Part shown: in pieces, positions 1 to 13,160 of the stretch
Layout of the letters: each line of letters starts with the position of its first letter
How positions within the stretch are numbered: position 1 is the stretch's first letter
Made by a program: the position numbers and the translations under genes
Notes under the pieces: model-generated
Seen by the model: the letters and a program-made list of their open reading frames with translations, nothing else
Database searches by the model: none
What the model was told of the DNA's origin: nothing
From: Zoroaster sp. YZ-2022
Taxonomy: Eukaryota; Echinodermata; Asteroidea; Forcipulatida; Zoroasteridae
NCBI GenBank assembly: GCA_029582265.1
Contig: CM055820.1
Span: 14,187,695 to 14,251,694, forward strand
DNA: 64,000 bases
Reading direction: 5' to 3'

Positions 1-690
1 TTTGGCTACCCCTCCTGACCCCCTTGGCTACCCCTCCTGACCCCTTTGGCTACCCTCCTGACCCCTTTGGCTACCCTCCTGACCCCCCTTTGGCTACCCC
101 TCCTGACCCCCTTTGGCTACCCCTCCTGACCCCCTTTGGCTACCCTCCTGACCCCTTTGGCTACCCCTCCTGACCCCCTTTGGCTACCCTCCTGACCCCT
201 TTGCTACCCTCCTGACCCCTTGGCTACCCCTCCTGACCCCCCTTTGGCTACCCCTCCTGACCCACCTTTGGTTACCCCTCCTGACCCCCTTTGGCTACCC
301 CTCCTGACCCCCCGTTGGCTACCCTCCTGACCCCTTTGGCTACCCTCCTGACCCCCCCTGGGCTACCCCTCCTGAACCCCCTTTGGCTACCCCTCCTGAC
401 CCCCCTTTGGCTACCCCTCCTGACCCCTTTGGCTACCCCTCCTGACCCCCTTTGGCTACCCCTCCTGACCCCCTTTGGCTACCCCTCCTGACCCCTTTGG
501 CTACCCTCCTGACCCCTTGGCTACCCCTCCTGACCCCTTTGGCTACCCCTCCTGACCCCCTTTGGCTCCCCCTCCTGACCCCCCTTTGGCTACCCCTCCT
601 GACCCTCCTTTGGCTACCCCTCCTGACCCCCTTTGGCTACCCCTCCTGACCCCCCTTTGGCTACCCCTCCTGACCCCCCCTTTGGCTACG
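1..690. repeat. 23-bp GC-rich minisatellite (window-edge clipped)
   Basis: About 30 tandem copies of a unit reading roughly TTTGGCTACCCCTCCTGACC plus a variable C run. Units differ mainly in the length of the C run and in occasional loss of bases, as expected of slippage. Open frames across it are by-products of the repeat. The array begins before the window, so its full size is unknown. Confidence 0.97.
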
Positions 691-997
691 CCACTGATCC
701 AGTGTCTCAAAAAGGGGGACCATGCCAAAATAAGAAGGGGAACTACCAACCAGGGGGAAAACACAAAATGTATAGTAAACGTACATGCAATGGATCCATC
801 AGTGGTTTATAAATATAGAAGTAACACGCGCTTAGACATCAATATTTGTTATAAAGTGTTAAGGTGAGCAATAGCCACAATTAGATATGACCAGGTCATG
901 CACAGATATAGGCAATAAAGCACTATATCAGTAACCCTAATGGGCCAATCAGTGCTTCACAGCAGCTTAGGGAGATGGCAAAGAACTCTCTGCTACT
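691..997. other. unique intergenic stretch
   Basis: No gene, RNA or repeat recognised between the minisatellite and the LINE remnant. Confidence 0.5.
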
Positions 998-1354
998 TCA
1001 AGAATCTAATAGAAGATGTTGATGCAGGCGACTCTTGAAGGACGGAATACCATTATTACTGATCTCTCCAACTACATTGTGTGGGAGTCTGTTCCAGACA
1101 TGGACCGCAGTATGGATGAAAGTCCTGCCAGTGGAGTAGGTTCTAGAGACTGGTACAGTGAGTGCATGGATTGGCATTGATAGACTAAATCGTTGCGTTA
1201 AGATATACAATGGACTTATTCCATATGTTTCGATTTTTTCGTCGGTAATTTTGTTTTTAATCGTGAAAACTAGTGGACCCCTAGACTGTGAGAGCACTCT
1301 GTCTGCGGCAATGCAGGAGCACTTGTGTGAATATTTGACAAGTGAGGGCGCCAA
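998..1354 (-). mobile_element. LINE reverse-transcriptase C-terminal remnant
   Basis: A 118-codon minus-strand open frame ends in a pattern typical of the C-terminus of non-LTR retrotransposon polyproteins: a histidine/valine-rich stretch, W-N-R-L-P (VWNRLP), then an S-F-K-S-R-L motif near the stop. In jockey/CR1-like elements this tail follows the RT domain. No RT catalytic motif is present here, so this is a 5'-truncated copy. The exact clade cannot be told from the tail. Confidence 0.6.
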
Positions 1355-2947
1355 ACAAATACACCAATGCCATAGAAATAACCATTGTTGTTTATTTACG
1401 TGGTGGAAGTAAAATTACAGAAACATATTTTATACACCCGTATTGCAGATGATTTTATTTAGAACAAAAAATGTAATTTGATTTGATATTTAAGTTAGGT
1501 CAACAACAATTTTATATTAAAATGAGACAGCAAACAACATGATGAAGTTATGACGTTTATTTACAATTTTTTATATAAATAAGTTGGCATTACTTATTTT
1601 ATTTCTATATTATTGCCGTTTGTAGTTAATTAACTAATCTCAGTGGACACACCTTTTAACGTATGAGTGTGTCACATGCAAGTTAATCATTGCTTGTTTG
1701 ATTTATAGGCCTGTACCCAGCTGGGTGTGGGGGTGCCAATGGTGCGCACCCGCAAATCACATTGAGGTCCACTTTTTCATGTTTCCCAAAATGAAAAAAA
1801 ATATCTGAGATAACAAACAATTACTTTGTTTTCGCTCGATGTTGCATTGAAAATCTTTGGTAACCCCCCCCAAAAAAAAAAAAATAAATAAAAATAAAAA
1901 ACAAAAAAAAATACAATAAAACAAACAAAACAATAAATAAAATAAAATAAAATAAAATAAAATAAAATAAATTAAAAAATAAAATAGCAAATCTTATTTT
2001 AATTAAACATTTTGAAAAATAAATTGCGGCTTGATATTTTTAGGACGTTCAGTGGGGGTAAGGTCATGGGACCAAATTCCTACCGTGTCCCCCTCTCCCC
2101 GCCCCATCTCCAATCAAGAACTACTGCCGAAAAATAATTTGCAGGGAAACAACAGTACGAAAAGAACAATAATATACATGTATGTCCAAATGTTATCATT
2201 TGCATGCAAATGCAAAAACTGAGCCGGTAATCCTATTATCGGCTCAGTTGTTGAATCCTGGTCAACCTTTTATCGGTATATGACCTGTACAACTAGACAT
2301 TTATATACAAAGTCTGTGTAAATTTACAAAGGGTCCTGATCCGAAGGGTTTGTATTACTGTACATGTTGTTTGTACTGTACTTCTATATCATTGACACAC
2401 TACACATTGCATTCAGGAAGGGTAAATACAAAGTACACAAAAACCTTGGCTTGATTATTGCCACGGTAACGGGGAATACGAAACAAGCCAGGGTCGATTA
2501 GCAATAGCTGCACACTTTTGTATGTCAACATTCCTACATTGATGCATTACCCAATATCACAGCGGGTTGTGTTACCTTGAAAGAGACCATCGGGGCCCCT
2601 CGTATACGTTGCTGAAACCCGTGTGATCCATTCAAACATGCATGAATAAACTTGAATTGAAATCAGCAAATGAGTCTGGCGTTGTCCAGGCGCTAGCATT
2701 TTTTTCAGCGTCGAGGTCACTACTACTGCCGGGTGATAGTAATTATATGCTCTCTCGTCAGCTCTTCGGGGCGGTACTCTCATCATAAGTAGCTAGTGGT
2801 TTGCGCCAGAAAACCAATCAGTCGTCCTACCCTAGACAGACACGGGTATCCGCAAGTACGCAGCCTGTTTTAATCAGGCGCTGTCTGTAATATTTAACCA
2901 TCAACATTTTTTTCTCTTGCAAACGACGTTTACGACAGCTAGCCGGC
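1355..2947. other. intergenic DNA upstream of the kinase gene
   Basis: AT-rich DNA with an A-rich low-complexity tract at about 1871-1990 that includes (AAAAT)n. No coding feature recognised. The last 200 bases lie just upstream of the kinase start and may contain its core promoter; no TATA box is evident. Confidence 0.5.
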
Positions 2948-2955
2948 TGACGTCA
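2948..2955 (+). promoter_or_regulatory. full palindromic CRE (TGACGTCA)
   Basis: A perfect 8-bp cAMP-response element lies 22 bp upstream of the proposed kinase ATG. CREB/CREM/ATF proteins bind this palindrome, and CREM-driven sperm genes in animals often have such sites near the start. Its position so close to the ATG suggests a TATA-less promoter with a short leader. A chance match is possible. Confidence 0.45.
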
Positions 2956-2976
2956 ACAGTGGAGCGTACACATTTT

Positions 2977-5900
2977 ATGGGTAAGATTTCTTTCCTTCAA
3001 AAAATAATTTGCAAAGAAGTTCATTCAAAATAAATTGTGTTATAATCACTGGAATGACAATATTAATTCTTAATTCCTGGTGTTAAGATCCTGATGAAAT
3101 TATACTGCGTGAAATTTTTAACTATTTACTAGGCAAATAAAATGATAGTTCTGTTCCAATTTCAAGAAACGGTTGTATTTTTTGTAAACGTAGGCCCCTA
3201 TATTCGATTTTTTAAATTTGCATCTCGGCATAGGCTTGAAGCCGTGCTATCGGCCAAATGAATATGTACATGATCAAAACTGCCATTTGAGCTGCGTTAC
3301 TACCACACGCCGTTGTCCCTGTTGGCTATCATTATAAATAATATTCGCATAATTTATGTTATACGATCCCCTATACTGCTATAGTATATAGACACAACCT
3401 GTTTTTTTCACGCCATTACAGCAGTACCCAATCGTATCTACACGGCGTGCAATTTTTAAAGGAAGCATCGACTGAATTAATAAAATATGCGTTCTGTTCG
3501 TGGTAGAAAATTGCAATTATTTTTAAAGGGCATTTGATAAAATTACTAGAAATGGTTAATATATGAACTGAGTTGTCAATATTGGCAACGCTATTAACCC
3601 TAACTCCTAAAAATCATTCTGACAAATGGCAGCCGCCGTTTGATTTCCTTCTTAGTGTGATATTTTGCTATGACATGTTATAGCCCGTGAATTATTTTCA
3701 ATGCTGTTGAAAACAATGACGTTGCTAAGGAAACTGCTCCGTGAATTTGAAGTATTCAGTGTCAAAAGTTCAATTATTTGTGTGTTTGGATTTCGTATGT
3801 TTATTGGGAATGAATGTAGCTGAAAGCCGTCACTGTTATCACCAACTAAGACAAATAGGAAAGAATGTCGTATCCGACCGCCACTTTTTAAGGGTTTTTT
3901 GGAAAAAATTTTTACAACCACTAACCAGTTAAAAAATGATTCCATCGATTTTTGGGGGTACAGAAAGCGAAAACTATCTTTAAAATCCACTTTTATGATG
4001 GTTTTCGGACTTGATTTCCCTTCTAAAAAGATCCTCCCCTTCAGAAAGTAGAAGGATCCTATTATAGTTGCCACTGCGCATGTACAATGACCATGTTGGT
4101 CACTTATGGGGGAGTTGACAAGATCAGACTGACATGACTGAGGAAGTCATCGTATACCAAAAATGCCTGATTTTTCATGAAATAAATATCCTGGAATAAT
4201 TTGAAGTATATGTCCATCATCATCCATATGTTCACCACCTTACTAGGTAGGTAAGATTACATTATTGGTTGTATTTAATGAGAAAAAGTGGCCGTCGGAT
4301 ACGACATTCTACCCGACAAATATCACTAAGTTTCCTGCACAATATGATAGAGGACAAACTAAAGGAGAGGAAAATGTGAGATTTGGAGCAATGAATTTGT
4401 GCACATCTTTTGAGATGCCATTTTGTCGTCTGCTAAAGCTACATGCATATGCTTTGTGCACAAGTGGTATCAGGAATATTGTTTCCCTGTATTTGAAATC
4501 ACCAAATGACATTACATTCGACTGTGACGAGAGCCTTACCAACTGCTGCGTAGGTTACAATATTATTTTATTGTATCATTGGTTATAAATCTCTATTGTA
4601 TATGTGACTGCATTATTTCTGGTCGTTGATTTCGATTTCAACATGTACATGTACGTTTTGAGGCTTTGCATGGTGGTATTGTTATCGGTTTTTGGTTACC
4701 CTGTTGCTGTGCACCTTTTATATGCAAATCCACAATTTGTATGGCGACTATTGATTAGGCTTTTCCTTCCTCCATGGCCAAACTAAATAATATGTGTGTC
4801 TCTTATTACATTGGGGGAAAATAGGTTGGTTATATGGGTAAATTTCCTTTTGTAGTGGATTTTAGGGCCCACCACTAGCATAGCTGGTGCGTGATTTGTA
4901 CATCATGTCAAGTCGGCGATCCTAGACTGAGGCATTACAGGGAATATTTAATTAAACTTTTATTTGAATTCTTTTTTGGTGAAAATTATTTTCTTTTTTG
5001 TTTCTTTTTGGAAAATATATAGGCCTATAATGATAATTTGCAATGGGATTGCGTGCATGGAACAGGACCACCATCTTCCACACATTAAAATATAAGCTGT
5101 CGGGGGCATGACAACTTTATGGAAATTTAACTGTATTACGGTGACAATTTCAGTAACAAATTTATATCAAAACTCACATGACAGTTTTGTCAAAATAGCG
5201 CTGCTATTAAGCGTCTATAAAGCGCCTCGCTCTTGGATCGGCCACGCCATCAAGTGAATATCGGTACATCAAGCTACAATCCCGGCCAAATCTCGCTGGA
5301 CCCCCCGTCCCCCGGACAATGTTGGTTCTCATCGCGCGGTCTGTGCTCCGGCTGGAGATAACAACATTGGTGGGGGAGCGAGGGAGCGGGGGACAGGGAA
5401 GGGATTTTTTTTGTCACGTGTCCCAACTATTTTGGCCGGGATTGTAGCTTGATGTGTGAGCGGCTTGGCGCACAGAACATGTGCATACTTTGCAAGTGTA
5501 ATTTACCAATCGTATGCAAACATCGATCCCTCAAAAGACGGAGGCCTTTTGGGGCTATCTATTCATCATACATTTTTTACACAAGCAGAAAAAATAATAC
5601 AATAATCTTCCAACTGCTGTACAACAAATTAGAACTGGGATTGGCTCCATTCTTTTCGATATATAATCTTTATTTTCTTAATTTATTGTGGATAGTCCAG
5701 GTTTCCAGGGAGTTATTCTTATCCCAATGAAAACCACCCTCTACAGTTGTGAAAACGACCACACTGAAAAACAGCCATTTTGGAAAAAGGCCTTACGCTT
5801 GAAATCAAATTAGGACCACTTTTTCAGGGCCTAGTGTATCCAAAATACTCACAGTTGGAAGTCAAGGACCCCAGGTTATGATATTGGGCCATTTTTGCAC

Positions 5901-8225
5901 AAACCATCAAATGTATGGGCCTCAAATATTTGTTTATCAGAAAAAATTGAGCGTCATACACTTTATGATAAACAGCTCGGCGCATGAATTCCTCACTATT
6001 TAGTGGGGTGCATCCACGTACTATAGGCTATACTGTATACAGATTCGTAATCGATTGGGTAGAATCGATTTAGAGAAAGGTTGCCACAAATGGCACAGAC
6101 GGGTTATCTATACATACATTTATTAAAGCGTTGCGTTGCATGGAAACTAGCATCCTGAATCCTTATAGAAAGCGTCACCCCAAACCGAGATTATTTTAAC
6201 CCCAACCAGAAACCGGAAATATCGTTTGCGGAAATGCATGAGGAAAATACCAACCACTGTTAAATATACCATTTCTAAGTTCATGTACTATCTTAATGTA
6301 AAAGAGTGAAAACCACTCTTTCAAGAGCTGTATGGCGGACAAGTCTTTTTGGAGTGGATAAAGAGTAAAATTAGTAGTATATAAAGAGTGAATTGGTAGC
6401 CTTTTTACTGTATTTTTCATTCGAATCAGAGTGGGTTTCACTCCAAAAAGACTTGTCCGCCATATAGCTCTTTAAAAGAGTGGTTTTTCACGCTTTTACA
6501 TTAAGATAGTAGGTCTATACATTTTTATGTAAAGAAAAGCTGACAGTACACTGTTGGCTTATGAATCACACCTGTAGTACTCACATCTGTAACAAATGTT
6601 TTTTCAATTTTGGATTACATCAAAAATAGAGAGGGGTTTAATAATCAGATGTCTTTGTTATTTTAATATTTTATGGAGGCTGGGGAAGGCTATTCATTTA
6701 TTCATTCACTCACTCGTTCATGATTATTCTTTAAAAGTCACATAGCAGTATTGCATCCGTGGAATTTTTAAAATATGAAAGAGTATCGATCTAACTTAGA
6801 ATGTATAACCAAAATAAATCGTGCGTATCATTCATTGTATCGTAAATATTGCATCTTTTTTGTCGTTTGTTGTTAATAGGAGGCTGTAATAGTACATCTA
6901 CAACTGGTACATCGGCACCTAAACGTCCAGAAAGTACACCAACTCCAGGAAGTGAAGAAAACAAAAAATCCACAGACAACATGCCCCAATCTTCCGTCAG
7001 TTATGTGACCCAGTCACAGGCCGCTAAAGATCCTAAGGTGGATCCATATTTTGACCTGATTATGGACGACGATCTTGCCAAGAATCAGTGGCCCCAACAG
7101 CTCACCAAGCATCAGAAGGAGCAGCCCATGTCTCTTATGGCTCAAGTGATGACACCGGAGCTCTTTGAGAAGCTGAAAAATGTGAAAACCCCCACTGCGG
7201 GATGGACCATCGCCCGTGCCATCAACACAGGGACCTGCTACTCAACATCATTTGTCGGATGTCACGCTGGCGATCCTGAATCTTATTCCATTTACAAGGA
7301 GCTCTTCCACCCTGTTATTGAGAAATATCATAAGGGGTATAAGCTCGATGGTTCAATGATGCACATCACCGACATGGATCCAACCAAGATTACATCGGAG
7401 CTTACTGATACAGCAAAGACTAAGATAGTCTCTACTCGTATTCGCGTGGCCAGGAATCTCAACTTCTTCCCTCTCAACCCAGGTGGTTCAATCGATACCA
7501 GGAACCAGATTGCAGATCTTATGGAGAAGGTGTTCGCTACTTTTACCGATGACCTGGCCGGTACGTTCTACCGCCATGTCAACATGACGGCCGAAGAAAC
7601 CAAATCACTTGTTGACCGGCACTTTCTCTTCCGTGGCAAAGACAAGATGCAAGCTGCATCGGGATACCATCAGTTCTGGGCACAAGGGAGGGGCATCTTC
7701 CTCAGCAAAAGTGAAGAATTCATCGTTTGGGTGAACGAGGGAGACCATCTCCGTATCATCTCCATGGAGAATGGAGGTAACATCATCAGTGTGTTCGAGC
7801 GTCTATCACGGGCCATCTCAGCTATAGAGAATGGTGTTAAGAAGATCACGGGCAAGGATTCAGTCTTTGCAAGTGATCCTGCTATTGGAATGATTACCTG
7901 CTGTCCATCCAATCTTGGCACAGCTATGCGTGGCAGTGTCCACATAAGAGTCCCAAGTATGGCTTCAGCTATTGGTCTTGCAGAGATCGACAAGATGGCT
8001 CGTAAGGTTCAGTGCCAGGCTAGAGGAAGCACAGGAGAACACTCTGAGATTGTCGACAGAGTTGACATCTCCAACTGGCGGCGTCTTGGCTTCAAGGAGT
8101 ACGACCTTTGTCAAGACTTGATCAAGGGCGCTAACTTACTGGCGGCACTAGAGGACAAGTGCATTGAGGAGAATATTACAGATGCTTCTAAATTGGATGC
8201 ACTTTTGTCTCAACTTACAGTGTAA
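2977..8225 (+). CDS. arginine-type guanidino kinase of creatine-kinase lineage, acylated N-terminus (exons 2977-2980, 6880-8225)
   Basis: Reversible phosphoryl transfer between ATP and a guanidino compound, predicted arginine. Exon 1 contributes only ATGG before a GTAAGA donor; exon 2 begins after a TTAATAG acceptor and runs to TAA, giving 449 aa. The product starts MGGCNSTS, a myristoyl (Gly2)/palmitoyl (Cys4) motif like those of membrane or flagellar kinases. A Ser/Thr/Pro-rich linker follows to about residue 35, then the kinase body. Visible landmarks: STRIR (186-190), CPSNLGT with reactive Cys343, and all five ADP-binding arginines (188, 190, 293, 352, 383). GEHSE (387-391) supplies the Glu388 that marks arginine kinases (Limulus E314). 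The VGC-AGD region is creatine-kinase-like, as in echinoderm arginine kinases. Oddity: the invariant NEEDHLR reads NEGDHLR, so the second Glu (AK E225/CK E232) is Gly. A body start at Met36 (6981) is the alternative. Confidence 0.9.
3862..4310. mobile_element. possible MITE or foldback with 28-bp inverted ends
   Basis: AGAATGTCGTATCCGACCGC at 3862 and its reverse complement ending at 4310 form a 28-bp inverted pair with one mismatch, about 390 bp apart. No clear target duplication was found, so the outer borders may lie further out. Confidence 0.45.
5268..5455. mobile_element. short MITE with 24-bp terminal inverted repeats
   Basis: CATCAAGCTACAATCCCGGC at the left end and its complement GCCGGGATTGTAGCTTGATG at the right end enclose about 185 bp of GC-rich DNA (CCCCCGTCCCCC and GGGGGAGCGAGG blocks that are themselves partly complementary). 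The layout is that of a non-autonomous DNA transposon. Confidence 0.7.
6285..6512. mobile_element. foldback element with ~75-bp arms
   Basis: The left arm, reading CTATCTTAATGTAAAAGAGT and on through TGGCGGACAAGTCTTTTTGG, recurs in reverse complement at 6439-6512 with few differences. The arms are separated by about 85 bp. It lies in intron 1 of the kinase gene. Confidence 0.75.
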
Positions 8226-10281
8226 AGCTAAAACACCCATACATCTATACACTTAAGACACTATAACTATATAGTTTGATTGAGTCTCTGTCTAGCTATC
8301 TACAAATTTCACATTGTCTTCCCTCCTTATTCACCAGGCTATATGCAAAATATTATCAGTGTTTCTGTGTTTTATTTATTATATGATAAGCTGAATGTCT
8401 ATTTTCAGGTTTGTCCGTCTCACTGTCTTTCTGTCTCTCCGTTCGATTATTTGTGAGCTGTAAATGTTTCTATAGTCAAACCTTTGTAGAGTAGCCGTCA
8501 GTTGACCCAAAGAAAAGTGATTAGAATGGTTAGCTAACCATTCATCCACTGACTATTGATTGGTTCACTGACCATGGTCAGGGTACCGTCAGATCTTAGG
8601 CTGTTCCCGTTAGATTTGTTACCAAAGTATGCAGGTTTAGACTGCTGGTACTATAAGCTTAAACAGTAATCGTTTTGGAAAGCGTTTTGTGTTGTTGGTG
8701 GTGGTTGGATGTTTAATTATGCATATCCTTGCGAATATTAAAAATTAAAAAAGAAATCAATAAAAATAGGGAACGTGTTCGATTTAGCTTTAGTTGTTCG
8801 GGTAAAAAAAATAATAAATAGATTTTCATATTTTCTAGAGCTGATTTAATATAATGTTTGCAGTGCAATTAATGTTGTGTATATTTTTTGAGAAACTAAA
8901 ACCGGTACTTAAAACGCAGTATGCGCACATTCTAATTAATACACGAACTCTTTAAAGTATGAAACTTCTGTTACATATTAAAGGTTTGTTAAGTATGGAC
9001 TATTAATTCTAAACATTTATTTTTGTTTAAAAGAACTAAAATTTTTGAATTGAAAGAGAAGAATAACTATTGAATTCACTCACTTCCTAAATTTTAGTAT
9101 GTTAAACGCAAGCATAAGCTTCTAATCAACATTAATATTTCCAAAAATCTTAATTAAAGAAACACAACCCATGAAAGCTGTTTGATGTAACACTTTGTTC
9201 ACGCAATATTTTTAGTCTTTAGTAGTTTGTCATTTTAAAAGATGAATGAGTGATTACTAACTTTTCCATATTTTTTTGTTTAAATCCATACATTGCTCTT
9301 TTCCGAGAAGAAATTAATTATTATTACTTACAAACAAGTTATTTCACAAAATGATTGATAATTGAATTGATGGCACAATGTAATTCTTTATTACTGCTGG
9401 AATAATGTTGCATTTGTGACAGTTGAAAATGTTTCAGTCGGTTATTTAATGAAATATCTCGTTTGAAAGGGATTTACTTCAATTTTACAAATACAAGGAA
9501 TGTAGAATTGAATGGATTAAAACAAAAATTGCCTTTGAAACGGCGAAACTCATGGAATATGTATCTCTAAATAAACTCGTATATAATAATAATGTCCCGT
9601 GTTTGGTCTGGAAATGAAAAGGCTTCAAATTCCCTCAAACATTCGAGCAGTCATTAAATGAGCTAAAACCTTTTTATTTTCATTCTGATTCTCACGAGGA
9701 AATATGAATGCACAAAGAAGTATTGTATCAAGTGTTCGGACATTATTTTTTGTTTTTCCTAAAATAATTTACCAAATTTCTATTAAATTGGACTTGCACA
9801 ATTGGTGTTTAAGACTTATAATGAAAGATTTGAATTTAGTTTGGATTCCATGTGTTGTATTTAACTGGTAAAATTATTAAATTATAAACTGTCTGCGCCA
9901 GTAGAAAAAACTCATTTGCCTCCGTGTGTTCAAATTACTGTTGTACTTTACAGCACGTGTTATTGGAGCCTTATAGGCGTACTATGTTGATGCAGTAATA
10001 CAAACCAAACGGTTAAAGTTTCATCAGTCTAAACGTTTCTCAAAAACGTGAATATTCCTGCTTACAACATAACACTCGGAAAGCACCGAGTATACAGTGC
10101 TATATACACACGTCGGTGTAGGGCAAAATTTAATCAATTGTTTATCACCCAACGCAAGAATTTCATCAAACTATAAACATGAATATTGATGTTAGCTGGA
10201 GCCTGAGCTGATGATTTCATTTAATTTTAATACCATGCAGTGTACTTGCACATCAACTCAGTTATAACGCGACACGCCTAT
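8226..10281. other. kinase 3' UTR and AT-rich intergenic DNA
   Basis: Starts as the kinase 3' UTR. AATAAA signals occur near 8759 and again in the following hundred bases. Beyond that the stretch is AT-rich with no recognised gene or element. Confidence 0.55.
8759..8764 (+). terminator. candidate polyadenylation signal AATAAA
   Basis: The hexamer lies 534 bp downstream of the kinase stop codon and is the first good match in the 3' flank. Others occur around 8810-8820. Which one is used cannot be told from sequence. Confidence 0.4.
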
Positions 10282-10500
10282 TAATAATAATAATAATAAT
10301 GTGGACTTATATAGCGCACGTATCCACCAAACTGGTGCTCAAGGCGCATTATATTATTACCCCTGCTCATCAGGCTCATAAATCATTCCTTAAACCATCT
10401 CAGTTCCCTGTGGAGTATACAGCTCAATTGCTGCCATTACAGCGCATATAGGGCTAATCAAACACAACAACCAACTCTGCTCTCACAGGTACCCATTGTT
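10282..10500 (-). mobile_element. tRNA-derived SINE, 3' part, reverse orientation
   Basis: Reading on the minus strand, the copy ends with GTGCGCTATATAAGTCCACA followed by (ATT)n. The body matches the SINEs at 11287 and 63318. The tRNA-like head is missing. Confidence 0.8.
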
Positions 10501-10569
10501 ATTAATCCTAAATATATACGTGTATTAGGTTTTCTAAACCTTTTATAAGGGACCGAGTATATTCTGACA

Positions 10570-10985
10570 TTGTATCCACATGAACAGAGACAAGAACCAC
10601 ATGAACAGAGACAAGAACCACATGAACAGAGACAAGAACCACATGAACAGAGACAAGAACCACATGAACAGAGACAAGAACCACATGAACAGAGACAAGA
10701 ACCACATGAACAGAGACAAGAACCACATGAACAGAGACAAGAACCACATGAACAGAGACAAGAACCACATGAACAGAGACAAGAACCACATGAACAGAGA
10801 CAAGAACCACATGAACAGAGACAAGAACCACATGAACAGAGACAAGAACCACATGAACAGAGACAAGAACCACATGAACAGAGACAAGAACCACATGAAC
10901 AGAGACAAGAACCACATGAACAGAGACAAGAACCACATGAACAGAGACAAGAACCACATGAACAGAGACAAGAACTACATGAATA
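10570..10985. repeat. 21-bp tandem array, 19 copies
   Basis: Near-perfect repeats of AACAGAGACAAGAACCACAT plus G. Because 21 is a multiple of three, several frames stay open, giving heptapeptide repeats such as MNRDKNH on the plus strand. No signal peptide, splice context or flanking coding sequence supports a protein. The very low divergence suggests a recent expansion. Confidence 0.95.
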
Positions 10986-11286
10986 TTAAATCGACCCATC
11001 TCAAGTTAAAGCCAGTGCTACAGTGTACAATTACATAAAGAAACGCATGCTTTCACGCACATAGGATTACATCCTTTTGACGTACATGTTTTGTCAAGAT
11101 GGCAGCGCCAATTAAATTAAAAAGGGCACTTCTTGAGGGAAAACAATCAAGCAACAGTAGGCTGTTATATTAAAATTTAAATAATTAAAATGTGTATCGC
11201 CCGTGTTTTACCGAAAATTTTAGATTTTTTAAATATTTTTATTGAAATATTGATAATTTCCTTTTTGAAAGGAATACAAATACATG

Positions 11287-12024
<738 letters not shown>

Positions 12025-13160
12025 TTGAAATTATATTTTTCGCAAACTAGGCGTCAGAAGCTTGGTTTAACAGTAAAAGAAATACCAAAATGAATTTATG
12101 ACGGGACCCACCATCAATTCCTTTCGGTATATATTTACTGAAAACCATTCTTCTCGAGACTAATTTGAGAAACGTTTCATTTTTAATGATTTTTTATCGT
12201 TTCCTCAAGACAAATAGGAATTTTCCGTTGAATTTTGTTTCATCAATTGCCATCAAAAAAGCGAAAATTATGGGCGATACATACATGTATTTAAAAGTTT
12301 CATATATGCAGACTGGTGAAAAATAGTTAAATTGTTTAGCCTTTAAAAAACATCAAGAGTGAAACTTGGTATCTCATGTATGTAAAATACTTTGCCAGAT
12401 CCGGTTGATAACAGAACGTAGGATGTGAATATAATCATAAGCTACAAGGCCATGAGGAAGCAATGGACTTTCCTTATTAACATTGCAGTTGATTGCCAGT
12501 GGCAACAAAATAGTGTTGCATGTTGATTGTACAAAGGTGTCATTATGTCAACTTCTCACAGTGCCACACTAATTCCCCTTGAAAGGGCCGTAGCGTGCGC
12601 CCCTCCCCAAATCTTTGTTGGGCTAACATACAGTACATGTACATGTATATTACACCCCTCTCCTAGCTGTTTAATGAAGGTACAACATATTTGTTGCTAA
12701 ACTTAATATGTTGGGGTTTTTTAAAGGTCGTTCGTTTTAGGGGGTTCAAGCCATATATTGCATCACAGAGCATCTACATGTAACCATAAAGCTTCTGAGG
12801 TTTCTGGGTAAGCCTTGGACCCCACGCCATTTTGGCTTCGCCATGTCCCTCGACCGGACTTATAATTAGCCTTTCGACATCCCCAACAAAATACATGTAC
12901 ATGTATTAATATTCATTATGGTTCCCAGTGGTGGTTGTATACAAAACGGTTCACAAATGATCAATAATAAGCATGTACCCCTCGAACTAATTTATACAGT
13001 GTGTAAAACCCTCTTAATATACAAATTAATTCAACATTATATGAAAATAAATAAACTGCTTTTGGAGATGCAAGCTAAAAGCAGACCCAAAAAGCTTCTT
13101 GAATTGATTCACATGTAACAATGATCAATTAATAATGTACAGCAGTGACATAAAAGCTTT
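12025..13160. other. intergenic DNA with a dispersed-repeat piece
   Basis: No gene seen. The segment near 12048-12150 (GTCAGAAGCTTGG, ATTTATGACGGGACCCA) resembles 25120-25215, so both are copies of one undefined dispersed repeat. The rest is unique AT-rich DNA. Confidence 0.5.

Larger units (their letters stand above)
2981..6879 (+). other. intron 1 of the kinase gene
   Basis: A 3.9-kb interval bounded by GTAAGA and TTAATAG. It holds three inverted-repeat elements, listed separately, and otherwise AT-rich DNA. The short open frames near 3652-4074 and 4265-4588 have no recognisable domain; they overlap an inverted-repeat pair. Confidence 0.75.

Noticed and set aside
3652..4074. 140-codon minus-strand frame
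   Set aside because: No recognisable domain, overlaps an inverted-repeat pair in the kinase intron, and no splice context.
4265..4588. 107-codon plus-strand frame
   Set aside because: Begins in the right arm of an inverted repeat; no domain or splice support.
6981..8225. Kinase as a processed retrocopy
   Set aside because: The body is a single exon, which suggests a retrogene. But a good upstream intron joins in frame, there is no poly-A tract at the 3' end, no target duplication was seen and the frame is intact.
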